This document shows positions 1 through 7,480 of a DNA stretch of 64,000 nucleotides, piece after piece; position 1 is the stretch's first letter; each line of letters begins with the position of its first letter. This DNA is from Moanibacter sp965226025. GTDB taxonomy: Bacteria; Verrucomicrobiota; Verrucomicrobiia; Opitutales; UBA2987. The stretch covers positions 1,488,001 to 1,552,000 of the forward strand of contig CBDDCD010000002.1 of assembly GCA_965226025.1 (NCBI GenBank). Direction: 5' to 3'. The notes below the pieces were generated by a model. The model was not told the origin of the DNA, did no database searches, and saw only the letters and a list, made by a program, of their open reading frames with translations. The position numbers were made by a program, and so were the translations under genes.

Positions 1-134
1 TCGACCTTGGCGGCGGGCATGACCACCGCTCGCTCGAGCCCCGCCTCGGCTTCACACTCGAGCAGGGCCGCCACGCTCATGGGGCGGCCGTACCAATCGT
101 CCGTCAGGTAAGCCTCGAAATCGCCCGTCAACAT
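1..134 (-). CDS. Amidohydrolase-family protein, N-terminal end of a second copy (cut by window start)
   Basis: Minus-strand frame starting at ATG 134-132 reads MLTGDFEAYLTDDWYGRPMS and on through 44 codons to the window edge, almost identical to the intact amidohydrolase at 1832-2584. The same AAAGGAGG ribosome binding site sits 7 bases before the start. Function by homology to its sister: a metal-dependent TIM-barrel hydrolase of the amidohydrolase-2 group. Whether the copy is full length lies outside the window, so it could be an intact paralogue or a fragment left by a segmental duplication. Confidence 0.75.
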   Translation of the reverse strand, partial: MLTGDFEAYLTDDWYGRPMSVAALLECEAEAGLERAVVMPAAKV

Positions 135-245
135 CGAACGCCTCCTTTTCGTCTCGCAGGTTTTCGGGTCATCGATAGGGAATTGCCGGTCCGAGCCATT
201 GGATGGACCATCGTAATGGCCGGCCTCCTCACGACAATAGAATTC
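1..245. repeat. Direct repeat copy 1 (partner at 2451-2695)
   Basis: Bases 1-245 match 2451-2695 with roughly 11 substitutions and no indel that I can see. The repeat covers the 5' end of an amidohydrolase gene, its Shine-Dalgarno sequence and about 110 bp of upstream DNA. Both copies diverge exactly after a GAATTC. Since the window begins inside this copy, its full length is unknown. Confidence 0.9.
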
Positions 246-428
246 TATCAAGCCACCGTCCTAGGGACTTCCGTCTTCGTCCCTCCAAAGGGACTGCGCC
301 GAGACATGGTGGCGAGATTGGGAGGGGGAGAACCAAGGAGAGCGCGGATCCGTCTCCGTTACACTTCGCCGAGACAGGTGGACACGGAGAAAGCGACCGC
401 AGATTTTAGCTGATTCGGATGGGTAGGG
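246..428. other. Intergenic, no gene seen
   Basis: After the duplicated block ends at 245 the sequence carries no convincing coding frame. It contains a GACCGCAGAT motif (about 397-406) that recurs at 22731 and elsewhere, so it is probably dispersed-repeat debris. Confidence 0.5.
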
Positions 429-644
429 ATGAAGATGAAGAAGGAAATGAAGATGAAGAAGAGAGATGTATCGGAGTTCATAGAGACTCTGAAGCAACGG
501 TTCACGATCTGGTATAGCCGGAGTCACGGGCGCTACGGGACCCTGTGGTCGGAGCAATTCAAGAGTACCCTGGTGGAGGGCACCGAGGAGGCGCTACGAA
601 TCCCAGCTGCTTATATTGATCTGAATCCGCTCGTGTTACGGTAG
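429..644 (+). pseudogene. REP-associated tyrosine transposase (RAYT, Y1/IS200-like) C-terminal fragment
   Basis: The 71-residue frame contains EFIETLKQRFTIWYSRSHGR, then GTLWSEQFKSTLVEG and AAYIDLNPLVLR. This order of motifs is the conserved late part of the REP-associated Y1 transposase family (PF01797), whose members are about 200-320 residues. The catalytic HUH and tyrosine region is absent and the frame stops right after LNP, so this is a fragment. The start is a lysine/methionine-rich low-complexity run (429-465) and is not a genuine N-terminus. RAYTs are known to mobilise REP hairpins; REP-like hairpins occur across this window (7140, 31890, 48650, 58615). Confidence 0.75.
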
Positions 645-737
645 TTGCGCACCTCCGGATTCGCTGGACACGAAGTGAGAGAACTGGCGACTGATCTTGA
701 TGGTTGAACTCGGATGATAACAAAATAGACTCGCTGC

Positions 738-941
738 ATGGTTACATTGGTACACAGTCCGGTGCATTCAGATCCTGAGGTCCTCAGCGGCACCTTGGTA
801 TTCAGGGGTTCTCGCGTTCCGGCTCAGACTTTGCTCGATTACCTGGACGATGGCAGTACGCTCGAGGAGTTTCTTGATGAGTTTCCAACCGTATCGCGGG
901 AGGATGCAGAAGCCTTCCTTAAGCTGGCGAGAGAGGATTGA
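738..941 (+). CDS. DUF433-family antitoxin
   Basis: A 67-residue protein with the DUF433 signature: SDPEVLSGTLVFRGSRVPAQ followed by LLDYLDDGSTLEEFLDEFPT and VSREDAEAFL. DUF433 proteins are small helix-turn-helix proteins encoded directly before DUF5615 PIN-like toxins and are thought to act as their antitoxins. The stop codon TGA (939-941) shares its A with the ATG of the DUF5615 gene (941), which suggests translational coupling. No clear Shine-Dalgarno sequence precedes 738. Family identity is clear; the antitoxin role is inferred from the pairing. Confidence 0.85.
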   Translation: MVTLVHSPVHSDPEVLSGTLVFRGSRVPAQTLLDYLDDGSTLEEFLDEFPTVSREDAEAFLKLARED

Positions 942-1290
942 TGCGGATCCTGATCGACGAGAATCTGCCAATCCTTTTCTTCCGGGAATTGCTGAACGAA
1001 TTCGACACCAAGACTATCCTGAAGAGCTGAGCTGAGCTGAGCTGAGCTGAGCTGAGCTGAGCTGGGCGGGCATCAGCAACGGAGAGCTGTTAAGGCGAAT
1101 CGAGGGAGACTTTGATGTCTTTGTTACGGCCGACAAAAACATTCAGTTTCAGCAGAACATCGCCGACCGATCGTACGCGATAGTGGAGGTCTACACAAAT
1201 CGATTGTTGCTGTTAAAGGAGGTCGAGCAAAAGATACTGTCAGAGATTCGCGGTATTGCCGGAACTGAATTTGTCAGGATCAACCGGTAG
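941..1290 (+). pseudogene. DUF5615 PIN-like toxin, disrupted by a GAGCT pentanucleotide expansion
   Basis: The frame opens MRILIDENLPILFFRELLNE (typical DUF5615 start with acidic DEN) and hits TGA at 1028-1030. After a run of eight GAGCT units (1024-1063) the family sequence resumes in another frame: WAGISNGELLRRIEGDFDVF, TADKNIQFQQN, ending at TAG 1288-1290. Removing seven of the eight units joins the halves in frame as ..TILKS-WAGISNGEL.., exactly the family consensus, giving a 104-residue protein. GAGCT repeats contain TGA in every reading phase once there are enough units, so the present allele cannot make the toxin. The intact antitoxin upstream is now without a partner. Confidence 0.88.
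1024..1063. repeat. (GAGCT)8 short tandem repeat inside the toxin gene
   Basis: Eight perfect 5-bp units, 40 bp. With one unit the gene is open; with two or more the codon after AGC becomes TGA. No other microsatellite of this length was noticed in the window. Confidence 0.97.
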
Positions 1291-1381
1291 GGCGTAGTGA
1301 AATGCTTGAATCGTTCTCGTCTTCGTCCTCGGTGCGGTGAAGTGAGAGACTAATGAAACCCGATAGTCGGATGGTTGCTGG

Positions 1382-1627
1382 CTATCCTTGTTTCCGCTGA
1401 CCGTAGTCTCCCGCCTGGATACCCCTGAAGGAGAGATCCTCATCCAGATCCGGCCAATGAATCCCAAATGGCGAGAGCTCGATGTTTCGCAGTGGGTCTT
1501 CCGTCCCAATAGAAAGCCTGGGATTATTCCGAACCGGGAATCGGAATTCCAACCCGCTTTCCATTACGACAGTCACATACCCATCCTCATAGGAGGCCGA
1601 CCTAGCGGTGTCCAGTAATGTGCTCAT
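1382..1627 (-). CDS. DUF2442-family small protein
   Basis: About 81 residues from ATG 1627. The stretch GLEFRFPVRNNPRLSIGT, then NIELSPFGIHWPDLDEDLSF and RGIQAGDYGQ is the DUF2442 signature (the WPxLDEDLS block). DUF2442 genes normally follow a DUF4160 gene and the pair is usually described as toxin-antitoxin-like or BrnT-neighbour small proteins. Here the 5' end overlaps a truncated DUF4160 frame (1602-1676). The upstream region of 1627 has only a weak ribosome binding site, so the exact start is uncertain. Function unknown. Confidence 0.7.
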   Translation of the reverse strand: MSTLLDTARSASYEDGYVTVVMESGLEFRFPVRNNPRLSIGTEDPLRNIELSPFGIHWPDLDEDLSFRGIQAGDYGQRKQG

Positions 1628-1676
1628 TGCTGTAGAAGAAAAAGAGGTAGCCGTCTTTTTCGAATACACGGGGCAT
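1602..1676 (-). pseudogene. DUF4160 remnant
   Basis: From ATG 1676 the frame reads MPRVFEKDGYLFFFYSNEH then ITGHR and stops at 1602. The first 19 residues match the start of DUF4160 proteins (MPRIFEKDGY..FYSNDH..PPHVHV), but the remaining two-thirds of the usual ~80 residues are missing and the sequence runs straight into DUF2442. A deletion that fused the operon partners is the simplest explanation. Confidence 0.75.
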
Positions 1677-1831
1677 CAGTCGAAGTCCTTGATCTCAGAA
1701 AACATACCGAATTCACCTAGGAGGAGCTCAACGTTAACAGGCTGCTCTTATGATGCAAGCGATGTCTGTGACCCGGATGTCGCAAGCGAGGATCCCCGCT
1801 TGGATTTCGATGACTTTCCCGACAAACGCCG

Positions 1832-2584
1832 TTAGCCCAGTCCGTATATGCGTTTCAGGTTCTCGCCGAAAATCAGTGCTTCCGCTTCCGCTCCGAGGTC
1901 AAGGCGTTGGATCGCCCGCATGACCTGCAGCGGGCGGTACTCGGGCAGGTTGGATCCGAAAACCACGCGTTCCGGTCCCAACACCTCTACAGCGCGTTTG
2001 ACCTCGACGGGAACGGCCTCCCCGGGGCTGTCGGCCCAGTGTTTGTGGAAGCGCAGGATGGTTGTTCCCATGTAGATATTGGGGCATTGGCGGCAAACGT
2101 CCAACGCCACATCGAAGTGGTCCGGAAATCCCATGTGGTCCATGATGACCGGTGTCTCGGGGATGTGCTTTGCCAATGCACCGATGCGTCGGGGGTGGCA
2201 GTTCTCAACCCCTGAATGAATCGATACGACAATGCCCAAATCCCGGGCCGCCTCTGCCAGCGGTAAGACCATGGGGTCGTCGACGGCGAATCGGTGGATC
2301 GCGCCCATCAGCTTCATGCCCCGGGCGCCACGGCCGACGTAGGTCTGCAGGGATTCCACGCCCGCCTCGCCCCAATGCGGGTCCATCATCACGCAGGGCA
2401 GGATCCGGGGATGGCCGGCCGTCTTGTCCAGCAACCCATCATTGTCCGGATCGACCTTGGCGGCGGGCATGACCACCGCTCGCTCGAATCCCGCCTCGGC
2501 TTCACATTCGAGCAGGGCCGCCACGCTCATGGGGCGGCCGTACCAGTCGTCCGTCAGGTAAGCCTCGAAATCGCCCGTCAGCAT
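1832..2584 (-). CDS. Amidohydrolase-2 family protein (TIM-barrel metal-dependent hydrolase)
   Basis: Start chosen at ATG 2584 because AAAGGAGG lies 7 bases upstream, giving 250 residues; longer frames would include the repeat region. Recognisable blocks are RAVVMPAAKVDPDNDGLLD, GARGMKLMGAIHRFAVDDP (lysine position of the barrel), VVSIHSGVENCHPRRIGALA, PVIMDHMGF and RVVFGSNLPEYRP near the C-terminus, the usual order of histidine and aspartate ligands in PF04909 hydrolases and decarboxylases. It lacks the N-terminal HxH of many relatives (it begins DFEAYL), so metal binding may be reduced. It stands alone, downstream of a repeat-rich region; its 5' 134 bp also exist at 1-134. Substrate cannot be read from sequence. 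Confidence 0.8.
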   Translation of the reverse strand: MLTGDFEAYLTDDWYGRPMSVAALLECEAEAGFERAVVMPAAKVDPDNDGLLDKTAGHPRILPCVMMDPHWGEAGVESLQTYVGRGARGMKLMGAIHRFAVDDPMVLPLAEAARDLGIVVSIHSGVENCHPRRIGALAKHIPETPVIMDHMGFPDHFDVALDVCRQCPNIYMGTTILRFHKHWADSPGEAVPVEVKRAVEVLGPERVVFGSNLPEYRPLQVMRAIQRLDLGAEAEALIFGENLKRIYGLG

Positions 2585-2695
2585 CGAACGCCTCCTTTTC
2601 GTCTCGCAGGTTTTCGGGTTATCGGTAGGGAATTGCCGGTCCGAGCCATTGGATGAACCATCGTAATGGCCGGCCGCCTCACGACAACAGAATTC
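2451..2695. repeat. Direct repeat copy 2 (partner at 1-245)
   Basis: About 95% identical to 1-245. Contains the start, ribosome binding site and leader of the amidohydrolase gene. Confidence 0.9.
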
Positions 2696-3104
2696 GGATG
2701 CCAGATGGACCGGGCCATCCAGACGGCGCCGGGCCGATGCAGAACCACTGCTGTGATAAGAGCAGCGAAGCCGCAACCAAAAGAATGCAGAACCACGGAT
2801 TTCACGGATCAGCACGGATGGAAAATGAGAATGTGAGTTGAGAGTGCAGAAGGATATTTTCTCTCTATCCGTGCCCATCCAGCGCGCGGCAGCGTGCAGA
2901 AGTGATCCGTGGTCTCTTAATTATCGACTTCAATTTCAGGATGTTATGGAGCTCCATGAAGAAAAGCGTGCTTAGCTTTGGAATGCAATTGGCACACAGA
3001 GATCTGCGCTTTCTCGCGACGAAGTGAGTAGGATGTCAGGGTTTAGAGCTTGAAATATCATGAAATTGTGCGATTATAACAGGTAATAACCTGTAAATTA
3101 ACGT
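2696..3104. repeat. Intergenic dispersed-repeat block (ACCACGGAT family)
   Basis: No gene seen. The block begins GCGAAGCCGCAACCAAAAGA then AACCACGGATTTCACGGATC (2770s) and ends near GATCCGTGGTCTC (about 2903-2915), so it is bounded by inverted AACCACGGAT / ATCCGTGGT motifs. Related blocks lie at 8200-8240, 12240-12310, 14745-14930, 15160-15190 and 22630-22800. Confidence 0.65.
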
Positions 3105-4367
3105 ATGATTGACGCAAATTCACAGCGTTTTCGGTGGCTAGGGACGGTTTTACCAGAATCGGGGAGGCGGAGGATCGTGATTATCACGGGAGCGAGGCAG
3201 ACGGGAAAGACGACATTGGCAAGGAAGCGATATGGGGAATTGAGGTATATCAATTTGGACGCCTTGGAAAGTCGGGACGGATTGCGGGAGGTAAGTACGT
3301 TCGGTTGGGCTGATACGGTGGGGAATGCGATTCTGGATGAAGCGCAGAAGTTGCCCGAGGTATTTGAGAAGCTGAAATATGCGTATGATGAAGGCGGGGT
3401 AACGTTCTCCGTCCTGCTTGGCTCCTCTCAGATCATGCTGCTGAAGGGAATACGCGAGACCCTTGCGGGACGTGCCTTCATTTACGAGCTGTGGCCTCTG
3501 ATGCCGAGCGAATTGCTGCATTCGGAGACGGAGGCTCGACCGCCTGAGCCAATGCTCTCGGAAATCCTCAAATGTAACAGTCTGGATAGATGTCTTGACG
3601 AGGTTCCAGAGAGTCTTATCGCCGAAGAGGCCGACCGTCGACGGAGGGCCGAAGAGCATCTGCTCCGCTGGGGTGGGATGCCTGAGCTGCTCTCTCTCTC
3701 CGAGGAGGAGCGCTGGCGCTGGCTTCGCTCCTATGAATACACCTACCTCGAACGAGATCTTGGAGATCTTGCGCAATTGAGCGATCTGGATCCATTCAGG
3801 AGACTGCAGCGATTGGCATCACTCCGATCGGGTGGATTATTAAGCTACTCGGAGTTGGCCAGGGATGCAGGAATCAGCCCTGATACGGCGCGTCGCTACG
3901 TGGATTATCTCCGCATCTCCTACCAGGCACTGCTCGTACCGCCTTTCTACAGGAATCTTACCAGTACGGTGGTCAAGTCTCCCAAGCTGTACTGGGTGGA
4001 TTCCGGAATTCTGCGATCGTTGTCCGGATTCCGCGGAGAAGCGACCGGGGAGGTGTTCGAATCCTATGTGATGAGCGAAATCCACAAGTGGGTCAGAACC
4101 GTGGGCCGGGATGTTCGCATCTTCTTCTATCGTACGCGATCGGGACTGGAACTCGATGGAATTATCGAAACCGAGAATGGAATCCTGGGACTCGAAATCA
4201 AACTTCGCGAATCCGTTCACGACCGCGATGTGAGAGCGATGAGGGATGTCGCAGCAGCCTTGGGATCACAGTGGTTGGGTGGCCTCATCGTCTATCGGGG
4301 CGATCGAGTCTTTCGATTCGCGGAACCGGCGGTCTGGGCAATACCATCGTATCGTTTGTTTGCTTAG
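3105..4367 (+). CDS. AAA_14 / DUF4143 family ATPase
   Basis: A 420-residue protein with Walker A GARQTGKTT at residues 29-37 and Walker B AILDEAQ at 75-81. The C-terminal half is DUF4143: a helical/winged region (SYSELARDAGISPDTARRYV) followed by LYWVDSGILRSLSG and a PD-(D/E)xK-like ELDGII..GILGLEIK motif near residue 350. Length matches the family. Such ATPases are widespread in mobile and defence-associated DNA but their biochemical role is not settled. It is followed by a hairpin (4367-4421) and an insertion sequence. No obvious ribosome binding site precedes the ATG. Confidence 0.85.
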   Translation: MIDANSQRFRWLGTVLPESGRRRIVIITGARQTGKTTLARKRYGELRYINLDALESRDGLREVSTFGWADTVGNAILDEAQKLPEVFEKLKYAYDEGGVTFSVLLGSSQIMLLKGIRETLAGRAFIYELWPLMPSELLHSETEARPPEPMLSEILKCNSLDRCLDEVPESLIAEEADRRRRAEEHLLRWGGMPELLSLSEEERWRWLRSYEYTYLERDLGDLAQLSDLDPFRRLQRLASLRSGGLLSYSELARDAGISPDTARRYVDYLRISYQALLVPPFYRNLTSTVVKSPKLYWVDSGILRSLSGFRGEATGEVFESYVMSEIHKWVRTVGRDVRIFFYRTRSGLELDGIIETENGILGLEIKLRESVHDRDVRAMRDVAAALGSQWLGGLIVYRGDRVFRFAEPAVWAIPSYRLFA

Positions 4368-4424
4368 CCCTACTTGACCAACTCAACTTCCGAAACGGTT
4401 TTTTTCGGGGGTAGTAGGGCTCAG
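4364..4424. terminator. Inverted repeat after the DUF4143 gene
   Basis: TTAGCCCTACTTGACC at the stop codon pairs with GTAGTAGGGCTCA about 40 bases later; a run of seven T (about 4400-4406) and G-rich sequence lie between. It may end DUF4143 transcription or mark an insertion edge. Confidence 0.4.
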
Positions 4425-4462
4425 GAGGCGCATCAACAGTAGAGGTGGGTTGGCAAAACCGC

Positions 4463-6337
4463 CTGTAGTGTAGACCTACGCTCTTCCCAGGGCGGGATTT
4501 TTTCGTATAATGGTGGGCCATCATGTTTTTGAGGTGTAATCGTCGGCGCAAAGATGGCAAAGAGCACTACTATTGGAATATCGTTGAGAACAAGCGTGTC
4601 AGCGGGGGGCGGGTGGTCCAAAGACAGGTCCTCTACCTTGGAGAGATCAACGATAGCCAACACGAAGCGTGGCGCAAGAGCATCGAGATTTTCGAAGAGG
4701 GCAGGGAAAGACCCGAACAGGTGGCGCTGTTTCCGGAAGATCGTGCCCCGCCTGTGGGCGACGAAAGTATTGTTAGAATACGGCTCAAAGATCTCAGGAT
4801 CGAGAAGCCGCGGCAATGGGGAGGGTGCTGGCTTGGGTGCGTTCTATATGAGCAGTTGGGACTGGGAGAATTCTGGCGGGAGCGTCTCAGACCCTCCCGT
4901 CAGGGTACCCGCTGGGCCCATGTGCTGCAGACCCTGGTGGTTTACCGGCTGATGGCACCGGGAAGCGAGTGGCGGCTGCATCGGGAATGGTATGAGCGAA
5001 GCGCGATGGGCGATCTGATGGGGGAAGACTTTGGGATCGCCGAGAAGAACACGCTCTATCGCTGCCACGATCGATTGCTCAGGCACAAGAAGGCCCTGTT
5101 CAGGCACCTGACCGAGAGGTGGAGCGATCTGTTCAATGCCCGTTACGAGATTTTGCTATACGATCTGACGAGCACCTATTTTGAGTGCGATCCGAACCAG
5201 GAGCCGGCGGCCTCGAGCCGACTGCGCAAGTTCGGCTACAGCCGCGATAAGCGACCTGACTGCGTGCAAGTGGTGATCGCCCTGGTGGTGACTTGTGAGG
5301 GCTTGCCGATTGCCTATGAGGTACTTCCGGGTAACACGCAGGATAAAACCACCTTAAAAGATTTTCTTTCTCGGGTGGAAGAGAACTACGGTAAGGCGAA
5401 CCGGGTGTGGGTGATGGATCGGGGCATTCCGACCGAGGAAGTCTTGCAACAGATGCGCCAAAGCGAACCCAGGATCCACTATCTGGTGGGTACCCCGCGC
5501 TCCTGGCTGGGTCGCTTCGAGCAGTCGTTGCTGCAGAAGGATTGGAAGCAGTTGCGTCCCGGTATCGAGGTGAAACTCCTCAGCGAGGGAGGTGAAACCT
5601 ACGTTCTGGCTAAAAGCGACGATCGGGTGCGCAAAGAAAAAAACATGCGCCTGCGTCGTTTACGCCGTCTTATCGAGGCGCTCAAGAAGCTGCGTGAGAG
5701 CAAACGGCGCTACCAACGCGATACCATCCTGATCAAACTGGGCGAAGCCAAAAAGGAGGCCGGTCCCCGGATCTTTGGATTACTCGACATCGAGATCGCC
5801 CCCAAGGGCGCCCCCACTGAAAAGCCGCCTTTGAGCTTCCGGTTGAACTTAAAAAAATACCGCCAAGCCTATCGCCGCGAAGGCCGCTATCTGTTGCGCA
5901 GCACCCTCAGTGCCGAGAACCCCGAGCAACTCTGGCGCCTTTACCTGCAGCTCACTGAGATCGAGCAAGTCTTCAAGGAAATCAAGAACGACCTTTCCAT
6001 CCGCCCCATCCATCATCAGAGAGATGATCGCATCGAGGCGCACATCTTTATCAGCTTCCTTGCTTACTCTCTGTGGGTCACCCTGAAACGTCGACTCTAC
6101 CCGATGGCTCCGGGACTGACCCCAGCCGAGGTGCTCTCCAAAATGGCGGCCATCCAAATGCTCGATGTGAAACTGCCCACCACCGACGGACGCACCGTTG
6201 TGCTTACCCGTTACACCGAGCCCGGTGAGGACCAAAAGCTACTACTGAACCGGTTACACCTCGAACTTCCTCCCCAACCACCCCCCCAAATCGAATCCAA
6301 ATAACCCCTCCTGTAGTGTAGACCTTTGGCCCACTAT
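4463..6337 (+). mobile_element. Insertion sequence with IS4/IS1634-like DDE transposase
   Basis: The transposase gene 4523-6304 is flanked by two kinds of repeats. A 15-bp direct repeat CTGTAGTGTAGACCT lies at 4463-4477 and 6311-6325. A short inverted pair ATGGTGGGCCA (4510-4520) and TGGCCCACTAT (6327-6337, 10/11 as inverse) lies closer. I could not identify a target duplication, so the exact ends are uncertain. A TATAAT hexamer at 4506-4511 is only 12 bases before the start codon, which would give a nearly leaderless message. Confidence 0.7.
4523..6304 (+). CDS. DDE transposase, IS4/IS1634-like
   Basis: Intact 593-residue transposase. The N-terminus (MFLRCNRRRKDGKEHYYWNI) and VVQRQVLYLGEIND are typical of a transposase group common in Verrucomicrobiota, Planctomycetes and cyanobacteria. 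The catalytic triad can be placed: D214 in YDLTSTYFE, D299 in VMDRGIP, and E481 in LTEIEQVFKEIKNDL, followed by RPIHHQRDDRIEAHIFISFL, the Y/K-rich C1 signature. Between D299 and E481 is a long insertion rich in lysine and arginine (about residues 365-430). No frameshift or stop is present, so the element could be active. Confidence 0.9.
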   Translation: MFLRCNRRRKDGKEHYYWNIVENKRVSGGRVVQRQVLYLGEINDSQHEAWRKSIEIFEEGRERPEQVALFPEDRAPPVGDESIVRIRLKDLRIEKPRQWGGCWLGCVLYEQLGLGEFWRERLRPSRQGTRWAHVLQTLVVYRLMAPGSEWRLHREWYERSAMGDLMGEDFGIAEKNTLYRCHDRLLRHKKALFRHLTERWSDLFNARYEILLYDLTSTYFECDPNQEPAASSRLRKFGYSRDKRPDCVQVVIALVVTCEGLPIAYEVLPGNTQDKTTLKDFLSRVEENYGKANRVWVMDRGIPTEEVLQQMRQSEPRIHYLVGTPRSWLGRFEQSLLQKDWKQLRPGIEVKLLSEGGETYVLAKSDDRVRKEKNMRLRRLRRLIEALKKLRESKRRYQRDTILIKLGEAKKEAGPRIFGLLDIEIAPKGAPTEKPPLSFRLNLKKYRQAYRREGRYLLRSTLSAENPEQLWRLYLQLTEIEQVFKEIKNDLSIRPIHHQRDDRIEAHIFISFLAYSLWVTLKRRLYPMAPGLTPAEVLSKMAAIQMLDVKLPTTDGRTVVLTRYTEPGEDQKLLLNRLHLELPPQPPPQIESK

Positions 6338-6724
6338 CAACGACTTACGTCGAAATCAGGCCCCAGTTGAGAAAGACGGGCTAGGATCTTTGTCCCTCTT
6401 TCGCTCCTCAACCGGGGGCTTCGAAATACTTCGCATTTCTCAAGAGGGGATTGACCTGATTAGGGTCGATAAGGAAAGAGGGAGGAGCTGCGGAACCCGG
6501 ACCGTAACTTAGGTTTGGTAAGAGGTAGTGAAGATCCAGATGCTTCCTGAAGGAGCGCCAGGATTCACGTATCTGTTTCTTGTCCAACTGCTTGACTAAG
6601 CCGGATCGAGTAGGCTATATTTCCTTTCATAACGCCCGTGGTAGCTTCGGCGAAACGGTCTAGGGTCAACATTTCGGGGTTGGCCCTTGTTTGTTTTTCG
6701 TTCCAACAGTTAGAATCCGGGTTG
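6305..6724. other. Intergenic, small repeat
   Basis: No gene seen. TTCGAAATACTTCGCATTTC followed by TCAAGAGGGG (about 6419-6449) is nearly repeated at 12537-12567 just upstream of another gene, so it is a dispersed repeat rather than a site specific to this locus. Confidence 0.5.
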
Positions 6725-7072
6725 ATGCGCCTACTCGGCTGGGATGCGGCGGTTGATTCAAGCCGTCTCCGCCCGTTGGCTTCGCCGAGCCGGGGAGGGA
6801 ATGGAATCGCTGTCGGGACGGTTGAAGGGACGCGTCTGGTAGTAGAGGAAGTACTGGTCGGGCTCTCGGAGGTGGGTCTGCACGGATTGCTTTGTAGAGT
6901 CACGCGAGAAGAGTCGCCTGTTCTGCTGTCGATCGATGCACCTCTCGGTTGGCCGGAGGCGATGGGGCGCGGTTTGGTGGGCCATGTCGCTGGAGGGATG
7001 GTCGGAATCGATGCGGATCAGATGTTCCGAAGGGAGACGGATCGATTCGTACTCTTTGGCACGAGCCCTTAG
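6725..7072 (+). pseudogene. DUF429-family protein, truncated
   Basis: From ATG 6725 the frame reads MRLLGWDAAVDSSR, later VLLSIDAPLGWPEAMGRGL and MFRRETDRFV, the DUF429 signature (an RNase H-like fold family of unknown role). Family members run to about 200-250 residues, but here the frame stops after 115. The normal sequence after the ETDRF motif is missing in all frames. A stretch of about 13 residues (LRPLASPSRGGN) is inserted after SSR and looks like repeat-derived DNA. I infer a dead gene cut at its 3' end by the repeat block at 7130-7200. Confidence 0.7.
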
Positions 7073-7129
7073 ACTAGTGCTCAGGGCAGGGCTTTGGCGA
7101 TTGGGTGATGGGATCCGAAGATGACTAGG

Positions 7130-7200
7130 TAATCCCGTTGGATCGTGCAACCCACCCCCGTCCAGCAAACTGGACCACCCCTCCGAGGAGGGGAATAGGG
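7130..7200 (+). repeat. REP-like hairpin repeat, copy 1
   Basis: CAACCCACCCCCGTCC, then GGACCACCCCTCCGAGGAGG GG; the CCCCTCC-GA-GGAGGGG part is a perfect stem. Same family as 30530, 31860, 36112, 48600, 58555 and 61310; all copies have this orientation on the + strand. Confidence 0.8.
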
Positions 7201-7266
7201 AGGTTTCGAGTTTCGGGTTGCGAGTGACCGCCTGAGTTTCGTCTTCGTTCTCTTTCTTGCAGGTTT

Positions 7267-7350
7267 TCTGCGCTGACCGTAGTCTCCGACATGTATTCCT
7301 CTGAAGGAGGACCTCTCCTTCAGATTGGGCCAATGAACGCCAGAAAGAAG
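7267..7350 (-). pseudogene. DUF2442 C-terminal remnant
   Basis: The frame encodes LLSGVHWPNLKERSSFRGIH then VGDYGQRR, a degraded copy of the WPxLDEDLSxRGI..GDYGQ block seen intact at 1382-1627. The N-terminal part is not recognisable. This is a second, more decayed copy of the same small-protein family. Confidence 0.6.
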
Positions 7351-7480
7351 GATTCGTACCCACAACCTTTTTCCTCTACGTTGAAACGAAACCCAACTCT
7401 TTGGCACCGTCTCGAAACCAGGGAGTGAAGCTCTCAGGTTCGAGCGCGAAAATGGCCTCGAGATCGTGCAAGGTGATCAG

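Noticed and set aside
261..557. Antisense frame opposite the RAYT fragment
   Set aside because: No start context and it overlaps the recognisable RAYT frame on the other strand.
1024..1063. Classical phase variation by one-unit slippage
   Set aside because: Any number of units above one gives TGA; adjacent copy numbers do not alternate between on and off.
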